In this document: positions 22,546 through 35,785 of the stretch, in pieces
Position numbering within the stretch: position 1 is the first letter of the stretch
Layout: each line of letters opens with the position of its first letter
DNA from: Patiria miniata
Lineage: Eukaryota > Echinodermata > Asteroidea > Valvatida > Asterinidae
NCBI RefSeq assembly: GCF_015706575.1
Contig: NW_024037053.1
Span: 186,001-250,000 of the forward strand
Reading direction: 5' to 3'
DNA: 64,000 nt
The notes under the pieces: generated by a model
Told to the model about the DNA's origin: nothing
What the model saw: the letters and a program-made list of their open reading frames with translations, nothing else
Databases searched by the model: none
Position numbers and translations under genes: made by a program

Positions 22546-25500
22546 ATGGGGAATACAATAGAACATCCGTCTGTGGAGCTTCCCCCGGAGAAGCTGGTGA
22601 TGGTCACAGGTGGAAACACTGGTAACAAAATGTTGGTCTTCTCACTAAATCCCTTGCAAATTCGACTCTTTCTTTTGGGGTTTAACTTCCAGAATCCTGC
22701 ATAATCCACCGGAATCTTACACAATTCACCAGAATCCTACAGACCTTTATTTCCTCAAGCTCCGTGAAATGCACCAGTTGGTTTCAAACTGATACTGTAG
22801 TTGTTATTGTACTCTGAAGGAAGAAACAATCAGATTGTTTGTCCTTGCACAATTTTCTTTCTAAACTACCTGAATTCTTTTGTAATGAAGAAAGTTTGAT
22901 TTCTTTTGATGCAGGGATTGGATATGAAACAGCAAAGTCCATAGCTGAGATGGGAGCAAGAGTTTGCATCGCGTGTCGCTCAGAGGACAAAGCTAAAGCG
23001 GTGAGTGTTGTTTTAGGGAGTGAATCCGACTCGGTGAATTTGTGGTCCAATAACCAAAAATGGAACTGTTAGGAGCTCACTTTTGAAATTGAATATGGTA
23101 AAGATGGTTACTTTTTGGTAAAGTTTAGACTGAATCTCATAGAGCTTAGCAAAAACTTATGACATGTTTCAGTTAGCAAATACTTTATGTGCTTAACAAA
23201 TACGTTAGCATTGTAAAATCCTCCAAAAGCTCTGCCTCACAAAGTATGCCAGGTTGTATTCCTTCATATACAGACAGAAGTGATTGAAGCAAGGTATCTG
23301 GCTCAGGGACACAAAAAACGAATAAGGCTCACTAAGCTAAGCTTATCTACTTACTCAGCAACAAGCAGCTCAGATCATATATCAACAATAAAAAAAAAAT
23401 CGCATGACAAGTTTGGGATTTTGTTGGTCTTTTACATGTTTTAGGCTATAGAACGGATGCAGGAAGAACATAAGAACGAAATGCAGAAGAGAAGTCCTGC
23501 AGAGGTAAATGGAACCTTTCTTGAATTGCAACAACTTGTCTCACTTGGATGATCAAAACTGCTTCACTGGAAGTCCTAGTGGGGGCTTTTTCGAAGTGAA
23601 TTTTTGGTCACAAAACTTAGGTGCCTTTTTTTGACAGATTTGTGTAGGGGAAGCATTGCCTATTGGCCAGGGCCCTGTGACACTAGCTTGCACCTTAACT
23701 TCCTAAAAGCGTCCCGTTTTTGGAGCTGCTGGAGGCTTGAAGGGAGTGGTATGCTGTCTAAAGGGACTTGTTTACCTGATTGTTGGATTGGCAACTGGAT
23801 TTGGATGTTACACAAATGATCATGTGGGATAATTTGCCCCACATGTCAAGCGATTCAGGGGAAGATCAGGGACTGTTGTCTGTTGTGACCCCGTCTAGCT
23901 CTAGGTGGTTTGGGTTTGTACCAGTGATCCTTGTTGATGGCTCATTAGTCCTTGAGTCACTGAAGCAATGTAATGTGGCAAGTTTGCTGTCTCATTTCGG
24001 CAATGGAGGACCATCCAAGCTTCTTATGACTTGCTGCCTACATGTCTCTGGAAAAACTGAGTTGTCCCTGATTTTTCATATGTTGTATCTATTAGGACAG
24101 CCACTTCTTCCCTTTTCCCCTCTTGAACCATGAGTAAAGTATATTATTGGTGTTTTCATACCAAAGCCAGGGAAAAAATTGGGCCAGATGAACTATGTTC
24201 ATTTAGGCTCAAGACAGACTAGTTTAATGCATGACTTTTTATGGGAAGCAGCTGGTAGTTTTGATCTGTTGATGTTGAAAAGTTTGGAAGGGTCAGTACA
24301 ATGGATGGAATAAACCAGATTGAATTTTCCAGTTAAAATATTTTTTTTTCTTATCAAAAATTTTCCAAGAATGCTGCTGCCCAGGCGTCATCCCAACCCA
24401 CTAGTGAAGAAATTGAAATCAAGCCACTGAATGTGGAGTACATCAAAGTGGATCTCGCCTCGTTGCAATCCACCATGGACTTCATTCAGAAGACCAAGGA
24501 GAGGATGCAGTACCTTAATATCTTGGTCTGCAATGCTGGCATTGCCTTTGTCAAACAAGGTAAGGACTCCGGCATCATGACCTATACATGGCGCTTGAAA
24601 GGACTGCTATCGAAAGTCTCAATTTGCTCCACTAGTTGTCGTGTTCAAAAGGGTTCTTTCGTTGGATTTCTTTCATAGAATACACAGAGGATAAATACGA
24701 GTCTCAATTCCAAGTCAACTACCTGTCACAGCTCCTCATTGTGCTGCATCTCATGCCGCTGCTGCGGGCTGGTGCCCCCGACTCCCGCATTGTTCTCCTG
24801 TCATCAGAGGCGCATAAAGGTGGGAAACTGGACCTGGACAACATGCAGGGCCGCAAATCCTTCAGTCGGCTTACAGCCTACGCCTCATCCAAGGCCTACA
24901 TGGTGAGATTCTTTTAATTCAGGAATTGAATGAAGTCGGTGATCTAGTCCAGTCAACACATGACGTCGCCGAGTCCCTATATAAGGGTTAATGACTCGAC
25001 TCGACTCGAGTCACTGCGAGCAAATGACTCGACTCGACTCGAGTCCCTCATTAGAAGGCTCGACTCGACTCAAGCGAAGGCTAATAAGACTCGAGTCCCA
25101 AAAATAAAGGCGCAACTTTGCGAAAAGTATTTGCAGTGACTTACGGTGCAAAATTTGTGCTCACTTTACTTTGCGAATAGCAGTCATGTACAAGTATACA
25201 ACGTGTCACAGACTCCCACCTCATGGTTCTAGGACGCACAAAATACTATCCAGGAACCACATTTTTAAACACATTTTCTAATTCGCTGTTTCATCATTGG
25301 TTTTGGGTGATTTCTTATAAAGCTCTTGGATTCGAACGCTGGCTAAACTTATAGCCTCCTTTTATAAATTTGGTATATATAGTGTTCAAATAATTGTGAC
25401 TCGAATTGACTCGAGCTAAATATTTGACTCGACTCGACCTTTTGACCTAATGACTCGACTCGACTCGAGTCACTTCTTTAAAATGACTTGATTCGACTTG

Positions 25501-27247
25501 AGTCACAAAAATCAGTGACTCGTTACAACTCTGCAGGTTGCAGGCAAGTGTCCTTGACAAGTTAGCGCTATTTGGAGAGTTGAGGGAGATTTTTGGCAGA
25601 TTTATGCGCGTGATGCAGTACACACATTCAGTGTGTCCCATGGGGCTCACAAAAAATGGTCACAAAATGCAATCTCTTGATCATGCATTAAGTCTGTATT
25701 GGGCTGCTCGTTCCTCATCCAAAGTCGGCAGAGAATTTTATTTCTGGATTTGTTATATCCTGAAAAGGTCATGGCAGCACACTTTCTTGCTCGGAGACTG
25801 GAAGGGACCGAAGTGAGCACTTTCTCTATTGATCCTGGACTTGTGGACACGAATATTATGAATAACTTCAGTGATTTGAAACTGATGAGCTTTTTCGTTG
25901 GAGCTTATAACAAATTTGGTGAGTACACTTCTTGGTGCATTTGAACATTTAATAGTATCATTGCCTGGCCGTGCATAAACTTTTTATAGGTCATTTGACA
26001 TGTATTTGGCAATTATCCACTGATCTTCATACTGTACTGTTTCAATTTCAGGTCCAATTAGTAGAGACTTTCATAATTATAACAAGGGTGCAAAGACTAA
26101 AATTTAACTTTGTAAGTTGCATTTCAAACTTTCTGAAGATTGAAGTGATTGAATGCTTTGTGTTTGCCCAAAGGTATGATGCGTACTCCGAAACAGGGGG
26201 CTGCTACAAGTGTCGTGGCCTGTGTTGATCCAAGCCTTCGTGGGAAAACTGCAGTGTTCATGAAGAATTGTCGACCTGCTAACCCTGCAACCTTCTGTTG
26301 GTAAGGCTTTGAGAAAATGCACACTTAACTGATCACACACATTTAGAAAATTGGAAAAACTTAGATGTTTTTTAGAAAAAAAATTCAGAAGAAATGTGAA
26401 AATATCAAGTTCGATTCTTAAGTAGTTCTAAATTTGCTGCATGTGAATTTAGACGCTGGGGTCCTGTGATGATTCTGACTCGAGGCTCCCTTTATTTGTT
26501 TTTTATCGAACTTGATTTTTATTATGTCCATTGATTCAATGATCTTTAAATTTCTGAAGGGCCAGCCCTCTGACCGGGTCCTATGGTGAGGTTTTGACTT
26601 TTACTGAAGAGACCTTTGATTTCCAGCTAATGAATCATATTTTAATAAGGGTCCTTTGATTTTAGACTCAAGGGTCCTTGGGTTTAATTTTCTACTTTAG
26701 GGATGGCAAAAAACAGGAGGACCTTTGGGATTACAGTCTTGGATGTCTCAACCAGTTCATCTCTGATGGTGTGCTCAAAGAAGCCTTCCCATCAGCGAGG
26801 CCTGATCTGCTGACCATTCCCAAGGACACGAGGACAGTCGAAGAGAAGATTGCTGATGATTCAGGGAAGAAAGAAGGGAGTTCAGGTGACAAAGAGATGG
26901 GAGACAAATCCAAAGGAGGAAAGGCATCTTTAGAGAGAAAGCAGGATGAGGAGCAACCAGAGATAGAGTCTTCATCTGGAGCTACAGAGGTACCCTCTAA
27001 AAAAGTCAAGGCATCGCAGGAACCATATGGGGCTAATTTAGAAGAAAAGATACCTGAAGACACACTCAAAGATGAAGACAACGAACCCAAGGCATCCTCC
27101 AAACAGGAGCAGACAGAAGAGCAGCCGAAAAGAGAATTACCATCTGCAGCTGCAGAATTACCCACTGAAAGGGTTAAGGCAGAGGAAAAACCCAGTGGGC
27201 AGGTTTCAGAGGAAAGGGGCGTGACAGATAATGCAGAAAATAAGTAA
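22546..27247 (+). CDS. SDR gene 3: mosaic copy, intact (481 aa)
   Basis: Exons: 22546-22621, 22915-23000, 23445-23504, 24385-24559, 24679-24902, 25768-25918, 26174-26300, 26701-27247. All SDR motifs are present (Tyr200, Lys204). Exons 1-3 and introns 1-3 follow genes 1 and 2 (exon 3 reads EEHKNEMQKR). From within exon 4 onwards the sequence follows genes 4-6 (EYTEDKYESQ, LTAYASSK, IDPGLVDTNI, and Trp instead of Arg at the exon 7/8 junction). This points to recombination or gene conversion in exon 4. Intron 2 has lost about 600 bp including the MITE. Intron 5 holds a left-truncated hAT-like element. A usable AATAAA lies at 28184, so the 3' UTR is about 950 bases. Confidence 0.9.
24971..25533. 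mobile_element. hAT-like element, left end lost (gene 3 intron 5)
   Basis: This matches the element at 35786-36422, with GACTCGACTCGAGTC clusters at both sides and right end CGTTACAACTCTG. The left inverted end and about 400 bp of neighbouring intron are missing: GACGTCGCC is joined directly to GAGTCCCTAT. Right of it stands one copy of the 8-bp target sequence CAGGTTGC (25534-25541). Confidence 0.75.
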
Positions 27248-30200
27248 TTAGCAGCTGAGAACTGCAGCATCTTCAGATAATAAGCAGGTGTAGAACAACC
27301 AGAGAGGGAACCTTCAGCTCAGGCAGCTCCTGAAATTGACCAGACATCAGGAGAACATAAGGCAGATAATGGGGAAATCTGCAGGAGATGAGGTGCAGAA
27401 GTTCAAGAAGGTGTACCGATCACAGTTGGCTCCTAGCTGACAGGTGCTCAGATCATTGAAGCTAATAAAAACATTTACAAGAGGCCAAACTTGGCCAAAA
27501 ATTATCAAAGTGGACTCCATTAAAGAGATTTGTGATGAACTGAAAATTTGGTGAAATCTAAATAATATTCAAATTCACAAGGTTTAGGTGTATATTAAAG
27601 ACCACAAGGTATCGAAGAAAGATTAAACCTTGGCAGAAACTGCCAGAGAGACTATTTGGTCATAGTACGTGATGATATCTAGACTTGTAGATAGTCCAGG
27701 CAAAATACTTAATTTTGAAGTGAACCTCACACAAATTGCAACAGATTTTATTTTTCATCACATTGCACTTATGTAAGGTCCCTAGAATGGTGTAGTAACA
27801 GTCTTAAAAATCCAAGTGGTGGAAATATGCCTAATTTGCATAAATCGTTAATACCTCTCCGGTAATATATTTGTTCCCATATTTGGGTATATAAATATAT
27901 ATTTTTTTTTAAGTTTATTTTAGTGATTGTACTTACACATCCTTACTTCAATAACACAAAATTCACAACAACAAAAGATTAGTGTTGCGTACAATAATTG
28001 TGTCAATGTCAGAATGTTTTTTTACCAATAATTTTGGGAATTTCCTTGAACTTGTTCAAGTCCCAACGTTAGGCATCCCATCGCCTTCTTTTCAGCCCCG
28101 AATTTACGGACACCTTGTTTTCCCTGGTTTTTTTTGTTTGCTGGGCTAAATATCACAATGTTATCATTGTTCACATGATTTTCAATAAAGTTTTAGTAGG
28201 GGAACTGTGCCAGTAAGCAACTTGGTGAATTTGAAGCTCATCGGTGTTGAGGTTTGGCAAGACTACTTGATGATATCTGGAGATGATGTCTCTAGAAAAA
28301 AATCCTGGCGACGCCCATACTTGTTAGTTCACAATTCTCAAGATACATTGTATTTACTTCGGACGACTGGAATCATTGATATTTTCTTAAAGTCCCTTAC
28401 TTATTAATTAACCTTGCCTTACTGGTTTCTTTTGTAAGATTTTGATGAAATTTGAGTGTTGTTTACTTAATCTAATTATTGTAAAGTAGTTGATTCGTTG
28501 ATGATGGTTTTCATACATGCCTTGTAATTTCATATTGACCATTTAATCAACTCGAAAAGTATATTTTTGTATTTGGGTTTTGGGCATGTTGGATACATGT
28601 ATTCCTATATTAGTTCAGTTCAATTTTATTCAATTCAATTCGAAATACGTTATCCTTAAAAAGGCAATTACATGTACATATAGTTGGACAGCTCACTATA
28701 AGGACACTATAAGTAAGTAAATATATGAAATTGTAAACAATTACAAACTACATGTACTTATATCTAGATTTAGTTGCTTAAAATTCTTTGGTAATTATTG
28801 TTTCTTTTGTAATTGACTTTGTTGGATTGGAATTTTCTAAAGCATTGCATTTGATGGAAATTATTTCATCTTTTCAGAATTGTATTCCTAAGATGCAGTT
28901 ACGCCATAAAAAGAACACGGAACAGACCTATCCATCCAATATGTCCTAGGTATGTCGCATTTTTCGGGTGTTACATATTATTAAAAAAATGGACCAAATT
29001 GTTCATTCGTAGCAAGGCAAGAGCTGGTTTATTCCACATGAGCAAAATCTGCCGATGTTATTATTTTTTTTAAAGGTGAAAATGCGACATAACATTAAAC
29101 GTTTTCAGTGGTTGGTTTAAAAACGCGACATTTCAAAAATGCAATTTCAAAATTAACGAAGTTTTTTTTGTAGCGGCGGCATGGTCTAAAACCAACTCCG
29201 GACATGGCGCGTGCGAAGCCTCAGAGCCGGCACTTTGAGTGGTCGCCCCCCAGTGATGGTTGGGGTATGCATGTGCTACTTTTTTCTGCATTATTTTTTC
29301 TATTTTAGCAGCCTGGGGACGTGAGCTTAGACCCGTCCCCGCCGATCTTTACAGAGAGGTGGAGAGAGTGGTTCTGCCAGACAATCTTTGTCTTACTCTT
29401 GGACAGTCTTCCAGACGTTCAAGTGCTGGCTTTAGACAAGTGGTTATAACTTGCACACTACGTATATATTACAGTTCATGCGAGTCTTATTGTAGGTGGA
29501 TGTTGCCACTTGAAATCAGGAATACGATGTAGTTAAAATCTCAATGTAATTCTACATTATTTTTTTACAAGTACGCTTATTCCCCCACCCAAAAATTTGG
29601 TTCTTGATGTTGGCTCCTCTCTTTGCATGGACTCCGCACGCTATGTGTCTCTCTCTAGATCTAGAGATCTCCCCTGCACCCGCGCGCGAAGCTCCATATC
29701 TACTGTTGATGAACATAGTTCGTTCTGGCATGGAGCTATAAAACACAAGGCAACATTTTTGGCAACACTTCAAGTGAACTTTGATCAGTCGACATCGCAA
29801 TATAAATCATCATTGCCAGATACTGATGGTACACTGATTGCAGTGGGTGTAGACAGTTTAGTACACGTAGGCCTACGTCTATCATTCATTGACTATTATA
29901 CATGGCCAACTGAGCCCGGCCAGAAATAATTCCCAGCCTCAACCACGCCCATCTGGATTGAGAAGTTCATGGTGAGTGTGAGTTTATTGTCATGCCTTAA
30001 ATTGGACAGGAATAATTAGTCGTCGAGACAGGGGTAGGGCAATAATTGGATACTGCTTCCATGTGGGTTGCCATATGCTTAAAGTTTGATTGCGCGCTTG
30101 AACTTCTAACTGGATTTTTTACATTAGAAATGTGTAGGATAGATTTCCATTCCTGCATGGCCATCACTAAATTTTCCCCGCAGTGACCTATCAGCCATCA

Positions 30201-30979
30201 GAAAGTGATAATACATGTATGCATCCAGGGAAAATGTTGAAGCATTTACTGAAAAAAACACTTAGACATTTTCAGACCAGCCTCATATAGGGTTTGTGCA
30301 CAGTTAATGTCCAGGTATGTCTTTGCAATGTGTATATTGTGTTGAAAATTGACATTGTTTGGGGATTTGTACATGTAGTGCAGGGGGTCGAGGCACTTTG
30401 TCACAATACAAAACAATATTTTGCGCCTTTTTGCAAAGTTCGGGGTGGGGGCGGAGGCCCCTTTCCGCCATATTCTATAGCATTACACCACTGGAATTTG
30501 TGTGGGATAAATTGCCTGTGCCCAATTTATTAGTTGGGTGCACCATGAAGTATAGTTTTGCCACGCGTCAGATATCGTCTGTGACTTGGTGCAAACAACT
30601 CCGTGGTGTCGCAACTGTCCACAACATTCTGCTGGACTTGGTGATGCGACTGACATAATATTCTACCATAGGCCTACAGATAATAATTGTGTTAACGTAT
30701 CTTCATAAAACTTAATGCTTATTTTTTTAAAGCTTATTACTAGCATTATCAATCTTGATGAGAAAAGGGACGTTACAAATTAGGAGCATACGCTTGGGCG
30801 ATCCAAGGACGCAGAGGAGACACTCCCGTCCCCCAGGCAATATATACAAGTCAAGTTGAAATATAAGCATGCTGTAGCTGGTAATACCAAGTTCAGTACA
30901 TACTTTTCGATCGAGAACAGATTATATTGTTTGCATTCTTTTTGGCCTGACAGGTTTAGGTTCGACTGAAAGGTTGAAA
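27248..30979 (+). other. Spacer 3/4: 3' UTR of gene 3 and upstream region of gene 4
   Basis: The fossil tail relic follows the stop, including a piece matching the far C-terminal end of gene 6 (CACAGTTGGCTCCT near 27421). The spacer has no minisatellite and no LINE fragment. AATAAA at 28184-28189 is the probable polyadenylation signal of gene 3. The conserved donor of the putative noncoding exon of gene 4 has its GT at 29972. The leader acceptor CAG|G is at 30953. Short open frames at 28207-28407 and 29597-29929 change length or frame between copies and look noncoding. Confidence 0.55.
28184..28189 (+). terminator. Polyadenylation signal AATAAA, gene 3
   Basis: AATAAA in the context TTTTCAATAAAGTTTTAG is conserved at the same place after genes 4 and 5, about 940 bases past the stop codon. 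The conservation and the clean hexamer make it the best candidate for the 3' end. Confidence 0.6.
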
Positions 30980-31621
30980 ATGGGGAACAAATTAGAACAT
31001 CCGTCGGTGGAGCTTCCCCCGGAGAAGCTGGTGATGGTCACAGGTGGAAACACTGGTAAAAAAAAACCTGTTTTAGCATTCTTGCAAAAGTTTAACTTTT
31101 TTGAGGGGGTATATCTTCCAGAATCCGACTGAACTTTCAGAATTCCTGCACGAACCAAATGAATCTTACACAATATGATCCACCAGGATCCTACATAATT
31201 TTAATTCCTCACGCTCCGTGAAAATGGTTCAAGTTGAGAAAGACTTAATTCAAAATACAGCAGGCCTCCAAAACTTCATGGTGGGTTTTAAAGGTCTACT
31301 CGGAGACTAATCATGACAAATCATTATTTAATTCAATAATTCATCTCAAATGTCATCTTAAATTTTGATACTTATTCATGTTATACAAGATCTTGTTTTC
31401 TTACTCGAGTTCAAGTCTTTGGATTGGTTTCATAAGTTTCTTCCTTCAGAGTACCGTAATATATAACTATGTTTTCTTCATATTGTTCGTCCTTGGACTA
31501 TCCTTTTCTCTTTAATACCTCAGTTATTAATTCCTTTGATGCAGGGATTGGATATGAAACGGCAAAGTCCATTGCGAAGATGGGAGCAAGAGTGTGCATT
31601 ACAAGTCGCTCAGAGGACAAA

Positions 31622-33094
31622 TAGTTTAGTCGGAAAAGGGGGGTATCGTGCACCCTCGGAAATCAATTTCTAATCAACGTTTCTAGGTAAGAAAAAATGC
31701 GTAGAAAACGATTTGCTATGTTAAAAAATTCAAAAAATGTCCCACGTATTGTTTTTATGCAAATTAGTGCCGCCATTACCGAAAAATCTATTTTTAATTA
31801 TATCTCAGCCAATATTGCAGATAACTGAACGAACTAGGTGTCTAAACCCATGTTTTCAAGGTCAGAGATCACAATAAAACTATTCTGGAAGTGACCACAT
31901 GTGTCTGTGGCATAGGAATATGCAAATTAGTGCCGCTAATACCGGAAAGTCATGTTTTTGGCATATCTCGGCCAATATAGCACATAACTACACCAGTAAG
32001 GTGTCTAAATCCATGTTTTGAGGGTCAAGTATCATTAGAAGACTATTCATGAAGTAACTATGTGTGTCTTTGGCATGAAAATATGTAAATAATAAAGTGT
32101 CGGTTTATCCGCTCTTTGATTTTTAGCCAATATCTCGGCCAATATTGCACTTAACTACACAAGTAAGGTGTCTAAACCCATGTTTTGAGGGTCAGGTATC
32201 ATTAGAAGACCATTCACGAAGTAACTATGTGTGTCTTTGGTATGAAAATATGTAAATTCTAAATTGCCGGTTTATCAAAAAAATGATTTTCCGCCAAATT
32301 ATATTCAATTTCAGCCAATATTACAGTTGATTTTGAATATGATGGCTTAAAATAAACTTTGATCATTATTGCTTATCAAAAACCCTTCTGTCAACATTAG
32401 CTGCAATATTGGCCGAGATATTGGCTAAAAATCAAATTTCTGATAAATCGACACTTTAGAATTTACATATTTACCTGCCAGAGACACACATAGTTACTTC
32501 GTGAATGGTTTCTAATGATACCTGACCATCAAAACATGGGTTTAGACACCTTACTTGTGTAGTTAAGTGCAATATTGGCCGAGATATTGGCTAAAAATCA
32601 AATAGCGGATAAACCGACACTTTATTATTTACATATTTTCATGCCAAAGACACACATAGGTACTTCGTGAATGGTCTTCTAATGATACTTGACCCTCAAA
32701 ACATGGGTTTAGACACCTTACTGGTGTAGTTATGTGCTATATTGGCGAAATATGCCAAAAACATGACTTTCCGGTATTTGCGGCACTAATTTGCATATTC
32801 CTATGCCACAGACACATGTGGTCACTTCCAGAATAGTTTTATTGTGATCTCCGACCTTGAAAACATGGGTTTAGACACCTAGTTCGTTCAGTTATCTGCA
32901 ATATTGGCTGAGATATAGTTACAAATAGATTTTTCGGTAATGGCGGCACTAATTTGCATAAAAACAATACGTGGGACATTTTTTGAATTTTTTAACATAG
33001 CAAATCGTTTTCTACGCATTTTTTCTAACCTAGAAACGTTGATTAGAAATTGATTTCCGAGGGTGCACGATACCCCCCTTTTCCGACTGAACTA
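31622..33094. mobile_element. 1473-bp foldback DNA element in exon 2 of gene 4
   Basis: The ends are TAGTTTAGTCGG and, reverse-complemented, TAGTTCAGTCGG. The inverted repeats run almost the whole length as two arms of about 710 bp around a loop near 32340-32395. AAA is duplicated on both sides (31619-31621, 33095-33097), and gene 5 shows the empty site GAGGACAAAGCTAAAGCTG. Each arm consists of about three to four imperfect direct units of roughly 165 bp, containing segments like GGTGTCTAAACCCATGTTTT and GCCAATATTGCA. No open frame of note is present. The superfamily is not clear from a 3-bp duplication. Confidence 0.92.
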
Positions 33095-35785
33095 AAAGCT
33101 AAAGCTGTGAGTGTGGTTTCGGGGAGTAAATCAGTAAACTGTGTGGTCCACTTCAACACGAAACTATTCTTGTATAGCTGTTTTCAAGTATAGGCACGCT
33201 GTATAGGGCATATAGGAACTCACTTTTGACTAGAATCCTCGTGGTATAAGGTCAGTGAAGTAACTCCTTTTCGACGAGTGGATTGGATGGGTCCTAAAAT
33301 GTCCAGCTGGGAAATTCAAAAAGTGGGTTGGGGGCGGGGGGGGGGGGGAGCTGTTCATTACACAAATGTACATCTTATGCAAACTTGTGCGCTAGCTTAC
33401 GTACGTCCCTTAACCTCACCGCAAAATCTTCCATTCCCTAACTTTTGTACTGTTTGTTCTCCGATTTTCTGAACTTGATGTAATACATTTTGACTATCTG
33501 AAAGTTACGAGATGACATTAAAATCGGCATTGCTTTTCAAGTTCTCACCACAAAAATTGGGGCGGGGAGGGGGGGGGGGAGATCCAGTGACCCATCCCCC
33601 CCCCTAGTCAAAAAGGGGGATATCTTCCCATCCCCTGCCAGGATTCACGCGGCCTTGGGTAAGGTGGTAGATATTTAGTAATATTTTGGCCACATTTTTT
33701 TCAGAGCTGTGGTTAATCCCTCAACTTTACCAAGCTTACAGCTCCGTGGAATAAGCCCCCGACATAAATCCCCCTTAGCACAGTAATTAAAAGATAAATT
33801 ACTTAGCGAAAAACAGCTGAGATTATGTCACAAACAATTAAAAAAAATGTTACACATTATTTTTAGGAGCTCGAAGATCACGCCGCATTTAGGTATACAA
33901 TGTATATTCTAAGTGATTTTCTTTGACGCATTAATGACTCAGGTTTTTGGTCATTTAGGCAATCGAGCGAATGCAGACAGAACATCGAGATGAAATGCAG
34001 CAGAGAAGTCATGGGCAGGTAAACTAAACCTTTTTTGAATGGTGACAATTTGTCTGATATGGCCAAAATGGTTTTACCTGATATGAAGTAAAAGTCTTAG
34101 TGGGGAGGCTTTTTCAAGTGTTTTTTGTCACGACATGGGGGTGCCTGTCAGTAGGGAAGCGTTGCCTAGTTGAAGCGCTCTGTGAACCTCTCAACAAACT
34201 TCCTTGTATGAGTAGGCTTGTTAAGGGGTGGTACGTTTAGCATCAAGGGGTTTATCTGACCATTCATGGAGAGGAAACTGCATGTAGATATTGCAAAAAT
34301 GATCGAGTGGGATAATGTGTTCCTCACGTGAGTTGCTTCAGGGTTAGAAGGACTGTTGTCTGTTGTGACCCAGGGAGCTCTGGTCGAGGTAGTTTGGGTT
34401 TGTACTGGTCATCCTTGTTGATGGCTGAATAATCCTTGAGAATGTGATGAGGCTAGTGTGCTGTCAGTCACTTCCTAAATGGAAGATCATCCGAGCCTCG
34501 ATTTAATGTCCATGAGACCTTCCTTTTTCTATAGGCTGTGAAGAATCTTGCTGCTTATCTGGACTATTAAGTTGTTTCTGATATTTCATAATTATGTTGC
34601 AGAATGAAGTTTTTTATATCAATCTTTTTCATACCAAGGAACCAGAGACAAAAATGGGCCAAATGAGCCATGTGTTAATTAACACGAGACTGACTTCACT
34701 TGTTAGTGGCTTTTTGTGGAAGCGGAGGTTGTAGTTTCTGATGATCTGTTGATGTTGGAAAGTTTGGAAGGGCCAGTAGGCCTACAAATATTTGTGGCTG
34801 ATTAAATCCTATTGATTTTCCTAAATCAAATGTTTTTCTTATTACAATTTTCCATGAATGCTGCTGGCCAGGCGTCATCTCCATCCACCAGTGAAGAGAT
34901 CAAGCCACTGAATGTGGAGTACATCATAGTGGATCTCGCCTCGTTGCAATCCACCATGGACTTCATTCAGAAGACCAAGGAGAGGATGCAGTACCTTAAT
35001 ATCTTGGTCTGCAATGCTGGCATTGCCTTTGTCAAACAAGGTAAGGACTCCGGCATCATGACCTATACATGGCGCTTGAAAGGACTGCTATCGAAAGTCT
35101 CAATTTGCTCCACTAGTTGTCGTGTTCAAAAGGGTTCTTTCGTTGGATTTCTTTCATAGAATACACAGAGGATAAATACGAGTCGCAATTCCAAGTCAAC
35201 TACCTGTCACAGCTCCTCATTGTGCTGCATCTCATGCCGCTGCTGCGGGCTGGTGCCCCCGACTCCCGCATTGTTCTCCTGTCATCAGACGCGCATAAAA
35301 GTGGGAAACTAGACCTGGACAACATGCAGGGCCCCAAATCCTTCAGTCGGCTTACAGCCTACGCCTCATCCAAGGCCTACATGGTGAGATTCTTTTAATT
35401 CAGGAATTGAATGAAGTCGGTGATCTAGTCCAGTCAACACATGACGTCGCCAGACCATATTGAAATGGGGGATGTGACAACGACATTGCCGACTGACTCT
35501 CGTGCTGGAAGGTAGCCGGATGGTCACCCGCAGCCACCTATACTCTAAAAAGCAATGGGAGAGAGTGGGAGGGGGCCGGAGGCTATTTACCATCTTACCA
35601 CAGGGGGCGCTATTCAAAGCAGATGGAACAGGACACTGTCTGTCAAATACATGTATAACACTGTTCATCCCCCTTCCGTGCCACCTTCGGTCTACCCCTA
35701 GTAAGAGTCTGAGCGTGTATGAGTCGTCCGTGATTAACTTGTTGGTTCAGATAAATGCTATGTATAATTTTTTCAGCCAGGTTGC

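Noticed and set aside
29597-29929. 110-residue + strand frame upstream of gene 4, repeated before gene 6
   Set aside because: The corresponding region before genes 1 and 2 does not keep the frame, and the frame differs in length before gene 6. It spans the region where a noncoding first exon is expected.
31622-33094. The foldback element acting as a new intron in gene 4
   Set aside because: A GGTAAG exists about 65 bases into the element, but the reading frame hits TAG at the very first codon of the element, before any such donor. A normal product is not possible by that route.
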